Source: an uncultured Oscillospiraceae bacterium
GTDB taxonomy: Bacteria; Bacillota; Clostridia; Oscillospirales; Oscillospiraceae
Assembly: GCA_958438185.1 (NCBI GenBank)
Contig: CAUBQU010000047.1
Coordinates: forward strand, 1-8,076
Reading direction: 5' to 3'
DNA length: 8,076 nucleotides
A model generated the notes under the pieces. The model made no database searches. It was not told the DNA's origin and saw only the letters and a program-made list of their open reading frames with translations. Below are positions 1 through 5,231 of the stretch, piece by piece. The translations under genes were made by a program, and so were the position numbers. The number at the start of each line of letters is the position of its first letter. Position 1 is the stretch's first letter.

Positions 1-707
1 GCCTTCTCGCAGTAGATCGTCGCGTCGATCTCGATGACACCGTCATCCCGCTCTGAGAATTTCGTGATCTCGACGGCGGTCCCGTGGGGGATCTCCCGCT
101 CCAGGTTCCAGAGCATCTTCTCCCGGATAATCTCTGCCACGATCTGGCGCTCCGGCTGGTCGGTGATCATATCGTCCGGGAAGAGCTGCGGGCCGGGGAC
201 GGCGTAGCGGTCCAGCTCCTGCAGCAGCTCCTGCAGCCCGTCGCGCCGCTTGGCGCTGATGGGGATGATGGCGTCAAAGGGGTAAAGGTCCTGGTAGGAG
301 GCGATGACCTCCAGCAGCGTGTCCTTTTCCACCGTGTCGATCTTATTGATGACCAGCAGCGCCGGGGCGTTCTGCTTGTGCAGCTGGGCGATGAGCGCCT
401 CCTCCTGCTTGCCCGCCCCCGCGATGGGCTCGACGATTAGAATGACCGCGTCGACATCGCTGACCGATTCGTTGACGACACCGACCATATAATCCCCCAG
501 CTTCGTCCGGGGCTTGTGGAAGCCCGGCGTGTCGAGGAAGACGAACTGGGTATCGCCCCGGTTCAAAATGGCGGAAATGCGGTTGCGCGTCGTCTGCGGC
601 TTGTTGGAAACGATGGCGATCTTTTCGCCCACCAGGGCGTTGAGCAGGGTGGATTTTCCGACGTTCGGCCGCCCTGCGATGGTGATCATAGCGGATTTTT
701 CGATCAT
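1..707 (-). CDS. era: GTPase Era, 3' end cut by the window edge
   Basis: Era is a Ras-like GTPase that binds the 3' end of 16S rRNA and acts in 30S subunit maturation. The first 235 residues are visible. The G motifs are in order: G1 GRPNVGKS at residues 12-19, a G2 threonine near 40 (KPQTTRNR), G3 DTPG at 59-62, G4 NKID at 121-124 and G5 SAK at 151-153. The linker into the RNA-binding KH domain (LEREIPHGTAVEI) starts near residue 202. The family is about 295-300 residues long, so most of the KH domain lies beyond the left edge. The start is ATG at 707. Its Shine-Dalgarno AAGGAG overlaps the ybeY stop codon, and the intergenic gap is 11 bases. It is the last visible gene of the yqfC-yqfD-phoH-ybeY operon. 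No defect is seen. The family call is near certain. Confidence 0.97.
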   Translation of the reverse strand, partial: MIEKSAMITIAGRPNVGKSTLLNALVGEKIAIVSNKPQTTRNRISAILNRGDTQFVFLDTPGFHKPRTKLGDYMVGVVNESVSDVDAVILIVEPIAGAGKQEEALIAQLHKQNAPALLVINKIDTVEKDTLLEVIASYQDLYPFDAIIPISAKRRDGLQELLQELDRYAVPGPQLFPDDMITDQPERQIVAEIIREKMLWNLEREIPHGTAVEITKFSERDDGVIEIDATIYCEK

Positions 708-718
708 GCTTGCGCTCC

Positions 719-1213
719 TTATCTCTCTAAAACGATCTCGGCCATGATGGCCTCTTCCCGGGCGCGCATCTGCTTTTTCATGGGGCCCTCGTCCAGATGG
801 TCATACCCCAGCAGATGCAGGACGGAGTGGACCGTCAGGTAGCCCAGCTCCCGCTGCACCGAGTGCCCGTATTCCTTCGCTTGGGCCCGGACCCGCTCCA
901 GAGAGATGGCCATATCCCCCAGGGGGACAAGCCCCGTGGCCGGGTCGGCTTTCGCGGCAAAGTCCGCCGGAAGCTGGCCGGGGGTGAAGTGGAACATGGG
1001 GAAGGAGAGCACGTCCGTCGCCCGGTCGATCTGCCGCTGGGCCTGATTGATGGCGCGGATGCCGTCGTCATCGGTGATGAGGACGCCTATCTCGCACGCC
1101 GCCGGGACATGCTCCTGCGCCAGCGCGGTACGGATGCATTTTTTGAGATACAGACTCAGGCTGAGCCGCCGTAGCGTGCGAGCCTGGAATGCGATGACGA
1201 TTTTATGTTTCAT
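719..1213 (-). CDS. ybeY: Endoribonuclease YbeY (rRNA maturation factor)
   Basis: YbeY is a zinc-dependent endoribonuclease acting in 16S rRNA 3'-end processing and ribosome quality control in the cytoplasm. The product has 164 residues. The metal-binding signature H-x3-H-x5-H is complete (HSVLHLLGYDH, His129, His133, His139). Two other family blocks are present: TDVLSFPM near residues 66-73 and LGDMAIS near 98-104. I chose ATG at 1213 because it forms an ATGA overlap with the phoH stop and because family homology begins there. The open frame continues upstream, but that part only shadows phoH. In B. subtilis (yqfG) the gene also sits between phoH and era, but with yqfF before it and dgkA and cdd after it; none of these is present here. 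PhoH, YbeY and Era all act on RNA or ribosomes, so the neighbourhood is coherent. Confidence 0.96.
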   Translation of the reverse strand: MKHKIVIAFQARTLRRLSLSLYLKKCIRTALAQEHVPAACEIGVLITDDDGIRAINQAQRQIDRATDVLSFPMFHFTPGQLPADFAAKADPATGLVPLGDMAISLERVRAQAKEYGHSVQRELGYLTVHSVLHLLGYDHLDEGPMKKQMRAREEAIMAEIVLER

Positions 1214-2217
1214 ACGTTTCCCTTCTTCTTTGCGTGATATGTTTTCGGCGGCAGCTTGCCCGATGGGCGGCGCTGCTCGAAGCTGTCGTAGGCGGCGACG
1301 ATCTTCTGCACCAGGGCGTGGCGGACGACGTCGCTGGCGCCCAGGCGGCAAATGGCGATATCCGGGATATGCTCCAGCACCCGCACCGCGTCCTTCAGGC
1401 CGCTGGTCTTGTCCGCCGGGAGGTCGATCTGGGTGATATCGCCGGTGATGACGATCTTGGAGTTGAAGCCCAGGCGGGTCAGGAACATTTTCATCTGCTC
1501 CCGGGTCGTATTCTGGGCCTCGTCGAGGATGATAAAGCTGTCATCCAGCGTGCGGCCGCGCATGTAGGCCAGGGGCGCGACCTCGATATTGCCCCGCTCG
1601 AGATATTTGAGATAGGTCTCCGAGCCCAGCATATCAAACAGGGCGTCGTACAGCGGACGCAGGTAAGGGTCGACCTTGTTCTGCAGGTCGCCGGGCAAAA
1701 AGCCCAGGCGCTCGCCCGCTTCGACGGCGGGGCGGGTCAGGATGATCCGGTTGACCTCCTTGGCCCGGAATGCCGCCACGGCGGCGGCCACGGCGAGATA
1801 CGTCTTGCCTGTGCCCGCCGGGCCGACGCCGACGGTGATGGTGTTGTGCAAAATGGCCTTGACATATTTCTCCTGCCCGAGGGTCTTTGCCCGGATGGGC
1901 TTGCCCTTGGCGGTGATGCAGATGACGTCCTTCGACATCTGCCGGACCTGGTCCGCCGTGCCATTGCGCACCTGCTCGATGAGATAGCGGACCTTCTGCT
2001 CGTCGATATCCTCGCCCTTGGAGGCAAGCTCCAGCAGCAGCTCAATGGCGCGGGCCGCCTGGAGCACCGGCTCATCGTCCCCGGAGACCTTGAGCTCTGT
2101 CCCCCGGTTGACGACCCGGACCTGGAACGCCTCCTCGATTTTCTTAATATTCTCGTCAAAAGAGCCGAAGACGCTGATGACCTGCTCGATGCGCTCGGCG
2201 TTAATGACCTGTTCCAT
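1210..2217 (-). CDS. phoH: PhoH family P-loop ATPase
   Basis: This is a 335-residue cytoplasmic ATPase of the PhoH/PhoL family. The biochemical role is not settled; the family is linked to RNA metabolism and often neighbours ybeY. An N-terminal KH-like/nucleic-acid-binding segment covers about residues 1-100. The ATPase core follows, with Walker A GPAGTGKT at 132-139, the family block TRPAVEAGERLGFLPG at 161-176, Walker B FIILDEAQN at 228-236, and ITGDITQIDLP at 257-267. The C-terminal DVVRHALVQKIV block is at 296-307. The start ATG at 2217 has GGAGG 12 bases upstream, a somewhat long spacing. It begins 17 bases before the end of yqfD, which suggests translational coupling, and it ends in an ATGA overlap with ybeY. 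It is probably also expressed from an internal promoter in yqfD, since phoH and ybeY should be needed outside sporulation. Confidence 0.97.
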   Translation of the reverse strand: MEQVINAERIEQVISVFGSFDENIKKIEEAFQVRVVNRGTELKVSGDDEPVLQAARAIELLLELASKGEDIDEQKVRYLIEQVRNGTADQVRQMSKDVICITAKGKPIRAKTLGQEKYVKAILHNTITVGVGPAGTGKTYLAVAAAVAAFRAKEVNRIILTRPAVEAGERLGFLPGDLQNKVDPYLRPLYDALFDMLGSETYLKYLERGNIEVAPLAYMRGRTLDDSFIILDEAQNTTREQMKMFLTRLGFNSKIVITGDITQIDLPADKTSGLKDAVRVLEHIPDIAICRLGASDVVRHALVQKIVAAYDSFEQRRPSGKLPPKTYHAKKKGNV

Positions 2218-3412
2218 ATGTGCTTGCGTCCTCCGTATACAGCGCCGCCGGTTCGCTTCTGGCGATCATCTCCCGGCACCAGGCCGTGGTGCGGAGGGTG
2301 TAGACGCCGCCGGCGGCCTCTTTCTCTTCCCGGGCGCTTTCCAGCTGCCCGGCGATCATGCTGGCCTGCAGCTGCCGCCTTGCCGCATTGCGCAGCAGCG
2401 GCCAGGCGTCCTCCGCCGCAAGTGTGGCCTGCTCCGGCGTATAGGGCCGGAAGGTCTGGACGGTGATGCCGATGGGCAGCGTGTAGCCGCCGGGCAGGGT
2501 CAGCATTTTTTCAGACTCTATTTTATCACAACAGGCGGCGGAAATTCCACTACTTCCGAAGATTTTTATTCTTTTTCTTCCCAGGTTCAGCCAGATGCAG
2601 CGCTTGGCCCGGCCGCTGGGCTGCTTTTTTGTGATCTCGGCGGGCAGCTTGGCTGTGATCTTGTGCTGGGTCTGGGCGTAAATTTCGCCGTAGGCGCGGG
2701 TGGCCTGGATGCGGCCGTCCCAGTCGCAGTAGCCGGAGACGAGCAGCTGCCCCTGCCGCACGGCCTGCCCCGGTGCGCACTGGGCCGCGCCGCTGTAGAC
2801 CTGCACCTGCGAGATCACCCCGTCGCAGGCGGCGACGAGATTCGTGACCTCCCGCTTGGAGATCACGCGGTCTGATTCCGTCCGCTCCGCGACCAGGACC
2901 GTCGCCTTCCCGCCGGAGCAGTTGACCGCCAGCCACTGGAGCGCCGGGATGCGCAGGAGCATTTTGTTTTTGATTTCCCGGTTCGAGAGCCCCGGCCCCC
3001 ACGTCCCGAAGCGGACGCCGATGTTATCCAGCTCCTGCAGGATCTGCGCCGTCGGGACCGTGACATTGCCCTGGACCTCCAGCGTCCAGATAAAATTCGG
3101 CAGGACCAGGATCCCGACCAGAAGCAGCGCAAGGCTCACCAGCAGCATCGGCCGCCGGACAAGGCCGCCGTAGCGGTGGGCAAAGCCGTGCCGCGCCAGG
3201 CAGCGGGCCTGGCACTGGCAGCCCCGCGCAATCTGCGCCGCCGCGTCCAGGTCCCGGGCGAGGATGCTGCATTGCAGCGTGTAGGCGTCCGGCGTTGCAA
3301 GGTCCCAGAATCCGACGCCGCAGCGCAGAAACCGGTTCAGGCACCGGCTGGGCTCGACACCGGTGATCTCCAGGCGGCAATGGCCCCGGAAGAAGGCGAC
3401 GAGCCGCATCAT
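2201..3412 (-). CDS. yqfD: Sporulation membrane protein YqfD
   Basis: YqfD is a membrane protein of the sigma-E (mother cell) sporulation regulon, needed for efficient sporulation in B. subtilis; its molecular function is unknown. The product has 403 residues, close to the B. subtilis protein (about 398). An N-terminal soluble domain (1-87) precedes one membrane segment (about 88-106, MLLVSLALLLVGILVLP). A large domain follows, probably on the far side of the membrane, including the conserved LEVQGN start near 111 and a CDKIESEKML block at 295-304. The start is ATG at 3412, seven bases after GGAGG and in ATGA overlap with yqfC; a second ATG follows directly. The N-terminal domain is unusually cysteine-rich (Cys12, 24, 31, 48, 65, 67, 71). 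The segment encoding residues about 275-305 is AT-rich against the rest and carries a candidate promoter for the downstream genes. Confidence 0.93.
   Translation of the reverse strand: MMRLVAFFRGHCRLEITGVEPSRCLNRFLRCGVGFWDLATPDAYTLQCSILARDLDAAAQIARGCQCQARCLARHGFAHRYGGLVRRPMLLVSLALLLVGILVLPNFIWTLEVQGNVTVPTAQILQELDNIGVRFGTWGPGLSNREIKNKMLLRIPALQWLAVNCSGGKATVLVAERTESDRVISKREVTNLVAACDGVISQVQVYSGAAQCAPGQAVRQGQLLVSGYCDWDGRIQATRAYGEIYAQTQHKITAKLPAEITKKQPSGRAKRCIWLNLGRKRIKIFGSSGISAACCDKIESEKMLTLPGGYTLPIGITVQTFRPYTPEQATLAAEDAWPLLRNAARRQLQASMIAGQLESAREEKEAAGGVYTLRTTAWCREMIARSEPAALYTEDASTYGTGH
2520..2550 (-). promoter_or_regulatory. Candidate extended -10 promoter inside yqfD
   Basis: On the minus strand TGATAAAAT (2528-2520) combines a TGn extension with a 5-of-6 -10 hexamer TAAAAT. 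A weak TGGAAT -35 lies at 2549-2544 with an 18-base spacer. The stretch is clearly AT-richer than its surroundings. The predicted start near 2513 is about 295 bases before the phoH ATG. It would let phoH, ybeY and era be expressed without sigma-E. The encoded YqfD segment (around residues 290-305) looks family-like, so some of the AT bias may be coding constraint. Confidence 0.4.
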
Positions 3413-3690
3413 GGTACGACCTCCAGCTCCACCGCGGCGATGCGCCCGGCGATGACGAGCCGCGCCGGGTTCATCCGGGTGATCTCCAGCCCGCTGCCCC
3501 GGACCAGGGCGAAGCCGCCCCGGATGCGGACGCGGATCTCCTCCGGGTCATAGCCGCCGATGCCCCGGTGCCCGTAGACGGTCAGCTCCCGGTTTGATGC
3601 CAGCACCAGCTGGGCGTCCAGCGGCATCAGGTCCGGCGGCAGGTCCAGCTTCTGCCGCACGCGGGAAAATACGGATGTCTCCTGTTTCAA
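3409..3690 (-). CDS. yqfC: YabP/YqfC family sporulation protein
   Basis: This is a small protein of the YabP/YqfC sporulation family, encoded directly upstream of yqfD as in B. subtilis and many Clostridia. YabP is involved in spore coat assembly; the role of YqfC is not defined. With the proposed TTG start the product has 93 residues, beginning MKQETSVFSRVRQKLDLPPD and followed by a beta-rich body that includes LVLASNRELTVYGHRGI and an ELEVVP end. A GTG at 3699 in the same frame would give 96 residues, but it lies inside the Shine-Dalgarno GAGGTGAT and almost at the predicted RNA 5' end, so TTG at 3690 is preferred. The stop overlaps the yqfD start (ATGA). It is the first gene of the minus-strand operon, behind a candidate sigma-E promoter. 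Confidence 0.88.
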   Translation of the reverse strand: MKQETSVFSRVRQKLDLPPDLMPLDAQLVLASNRELTVYGHRGIGGYDPEEIRVRIRGGFALVRGSGLEITRMNPARLVIAGRIAAVELEVVP

Positions 3691-3694
3691 TGCA

Positions 3695-3702
3695 ATCACC
3701 TC
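3695..3702 (-). promoter_or_regulatory. Ribosome binding site that decides the yqfC start
   Basis: GAGGTGAT matches eight consecutive bases of the ideal Shine-Dalgarno sequence (complement of the 16S rRNA tail). GAGG lies 8 bases before TTG at 3690, a normal spacing. The upstream GTG at 3699 is inside this element and cannot use it. This supports TTG as initiator. Confidence 0.7.
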
Positions 3703-3710
3703 ACAGGGCT

Positions 3711-3738
3711 AGTCTATGGCCCGGCGGCATGAATCTTT
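3711..3738 (-). promoter_or_regulatory. Candidate sigma-E promoter for yqfC operon
   Basis: Reading the minus strand, AAAGATT (3738-3732) and CATAGACT (3718-3711) are separated by 13 bases. The sigma-E consensus is roughly KMATATT, about 13-15 bases, then CATAYAMT. The -10 fits at 7 of 8 positions and the -35 at 5 of 7. The predicted start near 3704 leaves a leader of only about 14 bases, which still contains the Shine-Dalgarno. B. subtilis yqfCD is sigma-E dependent, which supports the call. The match was made by eye. Confidence 0.5.
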
Positions 3739-3754
3739 CCCGGGGCCATATACT
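3727..3754 (+). promoter_or_regulatory. Candidate sigma-E promoter for ylbJ
   Basis: CATATACT at 3747-3754 fits the sigma-E -10 consensus CATAYAMT at every position. The -35 is weaker: GCATGAA at 3727-3733 matches KMATATT at 4 of 7 positions, with a 13-base spacer. The predicted start near 3761 leaves a leader of about 28 bases containing the ylbJ ribosome binding site. The region interleaves with the divergent yqfC promoter: the two -35 elements share bases 3732-3733. Confidence 0.5.
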
Positions 3755-3788
3755 TTTCCCAAGCGACAGGGGACGAGGAGGGGCGCGG

Positions 3789-4886
3789 ATGCAAAAACGC
3801 GGCAAAACATTTCCGGTGTGGCCGGTTCTGCTGGCGGCGCTGCTTGCGATGACAGCGCTGCGCCAGCCGCTGGCGCAGGCGCTGCGGGCGGGGCTCGACC
3901 AGTGCGCCCAGGTCGTCTTCCCGTCGCTGTTTCCGTTTTTTATCCTGACGAATCTTCTCCTAGCGACGGACTTTCCCCAAAAGCTTGCCAGCGCCTGGGG
4001 CGGCGCAATGCGGCGCTTTTTCCATGCCCCGCCGGAGGGCGCGGCGGCCCTTGCCATCTCGCTGCTGGGCGGCTACCCCATGGGGGCAAAGACGGCGGCG
4101 CAGCTGGCGCAGCAGGGCGCCTTGACGCAGCTTGACGCCGGGCGGCTGCTGGCCTTTTGCAATAACACGGGCCCGGCGATCTTCTTCGGCCTCATCGGCG
4201 GCACGCTTGGCTTGCCTGCGGGGCTGCTGGCGGGGCTCTATGCCATCCATATCCTCGCCGCCCTTGCCACCGGCTGGCTGCTGCGCCCCCCGGCGTCGCC
4301 CCCGGCCGGTCCCGCCGTGCCGGGGAAGACTGCGCCCTGGCATGGCCCTGCGCCGCTGCCGGTGTCCCAGGCCGTCTGGCAGGCGTTTTGCAGCACGGCG
4401 CGTATCTGCGCGTTGATCCTGGCCTTTCGCGCGGTGCTCGGCGTCCTGGGCGCCGTGCTTGCGTTCTGCGCGCCGCAGCTTGCGGCGCAGCCCATCCCGG
4501 CGGCGCTGGCGGCGGGGTTTTTGGACCTGCCCAATGGCATCGCCGCCCTGGCGGCCGTCCCGGAGCCTGCGGCGCAGTTTCTGCTTTGCAGCGTTTTTGT
4601 AAACTGGGCCGGGCTGTGCATCCATCTGCAGACGAGCGACGCCGTCGCCCCGGCGGCGCTGCCGCTGCGGTATCATCTGCGGGGCAAGCTCTGCCAGTGC
4701 GCCGTGGCCGCCGCACTGAGCGGGCCGGTCTATTGCTGCCTGCGGGGCCAGTATACCGCCGCGGCTCTGTTTGCCGCTGCACTGGTTCTTTTGGCCGGTT
4801 TCCTGCAAAAAATAAAAGTAAAGGTGGAAATTTCCCGGGAAAAACGGTATAATCAGAAAAAGAAAGCTTGGAAGCGACCGGCGTAG
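3789..4886 (+). CDS. ylbJ: Sporulation integral membrane protein YlbJ
   Basis: YlbJ is a polytopic membrane protein of the nucleoside-recognition (Gate) superfamily, belonging to the sigma-E regulon in B. subtilis and needed for normal spore formation; its transported substrate is unknown. The product has 365 residues. Hydrophobic segments lie near residues 10-28, 41-60, 84-98, 128-165, 205-231, 235-258, 262-280 and 300-340. Family motifs are GGYPMGAKTAAQLAQ at 94-108, FCNNTGPAIFFGLIGG at 123-138 and the late GLCIHLQ at 275-281. The start ATG at 3789 is seven bases after GGAGG within GAGGAGGGG. An in-frame ATG at 3729 lacks such a site and lies upstream of the predicted transcription start. 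The tail after residue 340 (KIKVKVEISREKRYNQKKK) is Lys/Arg-rich, encoded by AT-rich DNA unlike the rest, and overlaps a probable promoter for downstream genes. Confidence 0.92.
   Translation: MQKRGKTFPVWPVLLAALLAMTALRQPLAQALRAGLDQCAQVVFPSLFPFFILTNLLLATDFPQKLASAWGGAMRRFFHAPPEGAAALAISLLGGYPMGAKTAAQLAQQGALTQLDAGRLLAFCNNTGPAIFFGLIGGTLGLPAGLLAGLYAIHILAALATGWLLRPPASPPAGPAVPGKTAPWHGPAPLPVSQAVWQAFCSTARICALILAFRAVLGVLGAVLAFCAPQLAAQPIPAALAAGFLDLPNGIAALAAVPEPAAQFLLCSVFVNWAGLCIHLQTSDAVAPAALPLRYHLRGKLCQCAVAAALSGPVYCCLRGQYTAAALFAAALVLLAGFLQKIKVKVEISREKRYNQKKKAWKRPA
4825..4853 (+). promoter_or_regulatory. Candidate sigma-A promoter inside the 3' end of ylbJ
   Basis: A perfect TATAAT -10 at 4848-4853 lies exactly 17 bases after TGGAAA at 4825-4830 (4 of 6 to TTGACA). 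The surrounding DNA is AT-rich within otherwise GC-rich coding sequence. The predicted start near 4860 gives a leader of about 90 bases before the ATG at 4950. It could drive the cysteine-rich protein, yqzL, recO and mutS2 in vegetative cells, independently of sigma-E transcription of ylbJ. Confidence 0.6.
4831..4842. repeat. Perfect palindrome in the promoter spacer (possible operator)
   Basis: TTTCCCGGGAAA is a perfect 12-base palindrome lying entirely between the -35 and -10 elements. It overlaps a second perfect palindrome, GGAAATTTCC, at 4826-4835, which covers most of the -35. The position would suit a repressor or activator site. No known regulator is recognised, and chance or codon choice remains possible. 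Confidence 0.35.
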
Positions 4887-4888
4887 CC

Positions 4889-4914
4889 GCGCCCCCCGCA
4901 GTGCAGCGGGGCGC
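4889..4914 (+). other. GC-rich hairpin after ylbJ, in the predicted leader
   Basis: GCGCCCC (4889-4895) pairs with GGGGCGC (4908-4914). Two further inner G-C pairs can form (4898-4899 with 4906-4907) across a two-C bulge, with a six-base loop. It begins three bases after the ylbJ stop. No T-run follows, so it is not a classical intrinsic terminator. It could stabilise or protect the ylbJ 3' end, or structure the leader of the next transcript. Confidence 0.35.
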
Positions 4915-4949
4915 AGGCGGGGCAAGGCCGGGGAAAGGGAGGTGCGGCC

Positions 4950-5159
4950 ATGCTATTTCGAAAAAAGATCGCCCGGCAGTGCGTCTACTGCAAATACGCT
5001 GCCAAGGCCAATGCCCAGCAGATGGTTTGCGTCAAAAAGGGGCTCGTCCCCGCCACCGGGGCCTGCGGCAGATTTTGCTATGACCCCCTCAAGCGGGTGC
5101 CGGAGCCGCATATCTTCACGGCGCTGCCCTGCCTGGAGGAGGGAGATTATTCCCTGTAA
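4950..5159 (+). CDS. Small cysteine-rich protein of unknown function
   Basis: A 69-residue protein I cannot assign to a named family. It starts with a basic segment (MLFRKKIARQ), then CVYC (Cys11, Cys14), VCVKKG (Cys27), and CGRFC (Cys39, Cys43), followed by YDPLKRVPEP and an acidic end with Cys61 (CLEEGDYSL). The CxxC...C...C spacing suggests a single structural metal site, zinc most likely, but that is inference. There is no signal peptide or membrane segment, so it should be cytoplasmic. The start is well supported: GGAGG at 4938-4942 lies seven bases before ATG. The codon use and ordered motifs look like a real gene. It lies between ylbJ and yqzL-recO, behind a likely housekeeping promoter. 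From memory, similar small CxxC/YDPLKRxP proteins occur in related Clostridia; I cannot verify this here. Confidence 0.8.
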   Translation: MLFRKKIARQCVYCKYAAKANAQQMVCVKKGLVPATGACGRFCYDPLKRVPEPHIFTALPCLEEGDYSL

Positions 5160-5217
5160 CGATTTGGGCGTATAGCCCGCCGGATTCCGCAAATGCTAAC
5201 GCTATACTCATGAGAAC

Positions 5218-5223
5218 GGAGGG
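5218..5223 (+). promoter_or_regulatory. Ribosome binding site that decides the yqzL start
   Basis: GGAGGG ends 8 bases before GTG at 5232. The in-frame TTG at 5226 would be only 2 bases away and is too close. An in-frame TGA at 5211-5213 closes the frame upstream, so GTG 5232 is the best initiator. Confidence 0.65.
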
Positions 5224-5231
5224 CGTTGCTT

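Noticed and set aside
212..242. Short direct repeat (agctcctgcagc copies) in era
   Set aside because: It encodes the repeated LQELLQEL helix in Era and needs no other explanation.
1214..1351. N-terminal extension of YbeY from ATG 1351
   Set aside because: The extra part is Arg/Pro-rich frame shadow of phoH; ATG 1213 gives the family-length protein and an ATGA junction.
1234..2466. 410-codon open frame on the plus strand opposite phoH
   Set aside because: Its sequence is a Gly/Ala/Asp/Leu-rich antisense shadow typical of GC-rich coding DNA, with no motif or ribosome binding site; phoH on the other strand is unambiguous.
3594..3788. Longer YlbJ from 3594 or from ATG 3729
   Set aside because: It would overlap yqfC or start before the predicted promoter; neither start has a ribosome binding site, whereas ATG 3789 does.
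3960..4925. 321-codon open frame antisense to ylbJ
   Set aside because: Arg/Gln-rich shadow translation without family resemblance.
5166..5178. GGGC-GTATA-GCCC hairpin after the cysteine-rich gene as a terminator
   Set aside because: Only a 4-pair stem and no following T-run.
5203..5208. TATACT as a possible -10 box just before yqzL
   Set aside because: No acceptable -35 at 16-18 bases and no TGn extension; the predicted start would also be almost on the ribosome binding site. Too weak to annotate.
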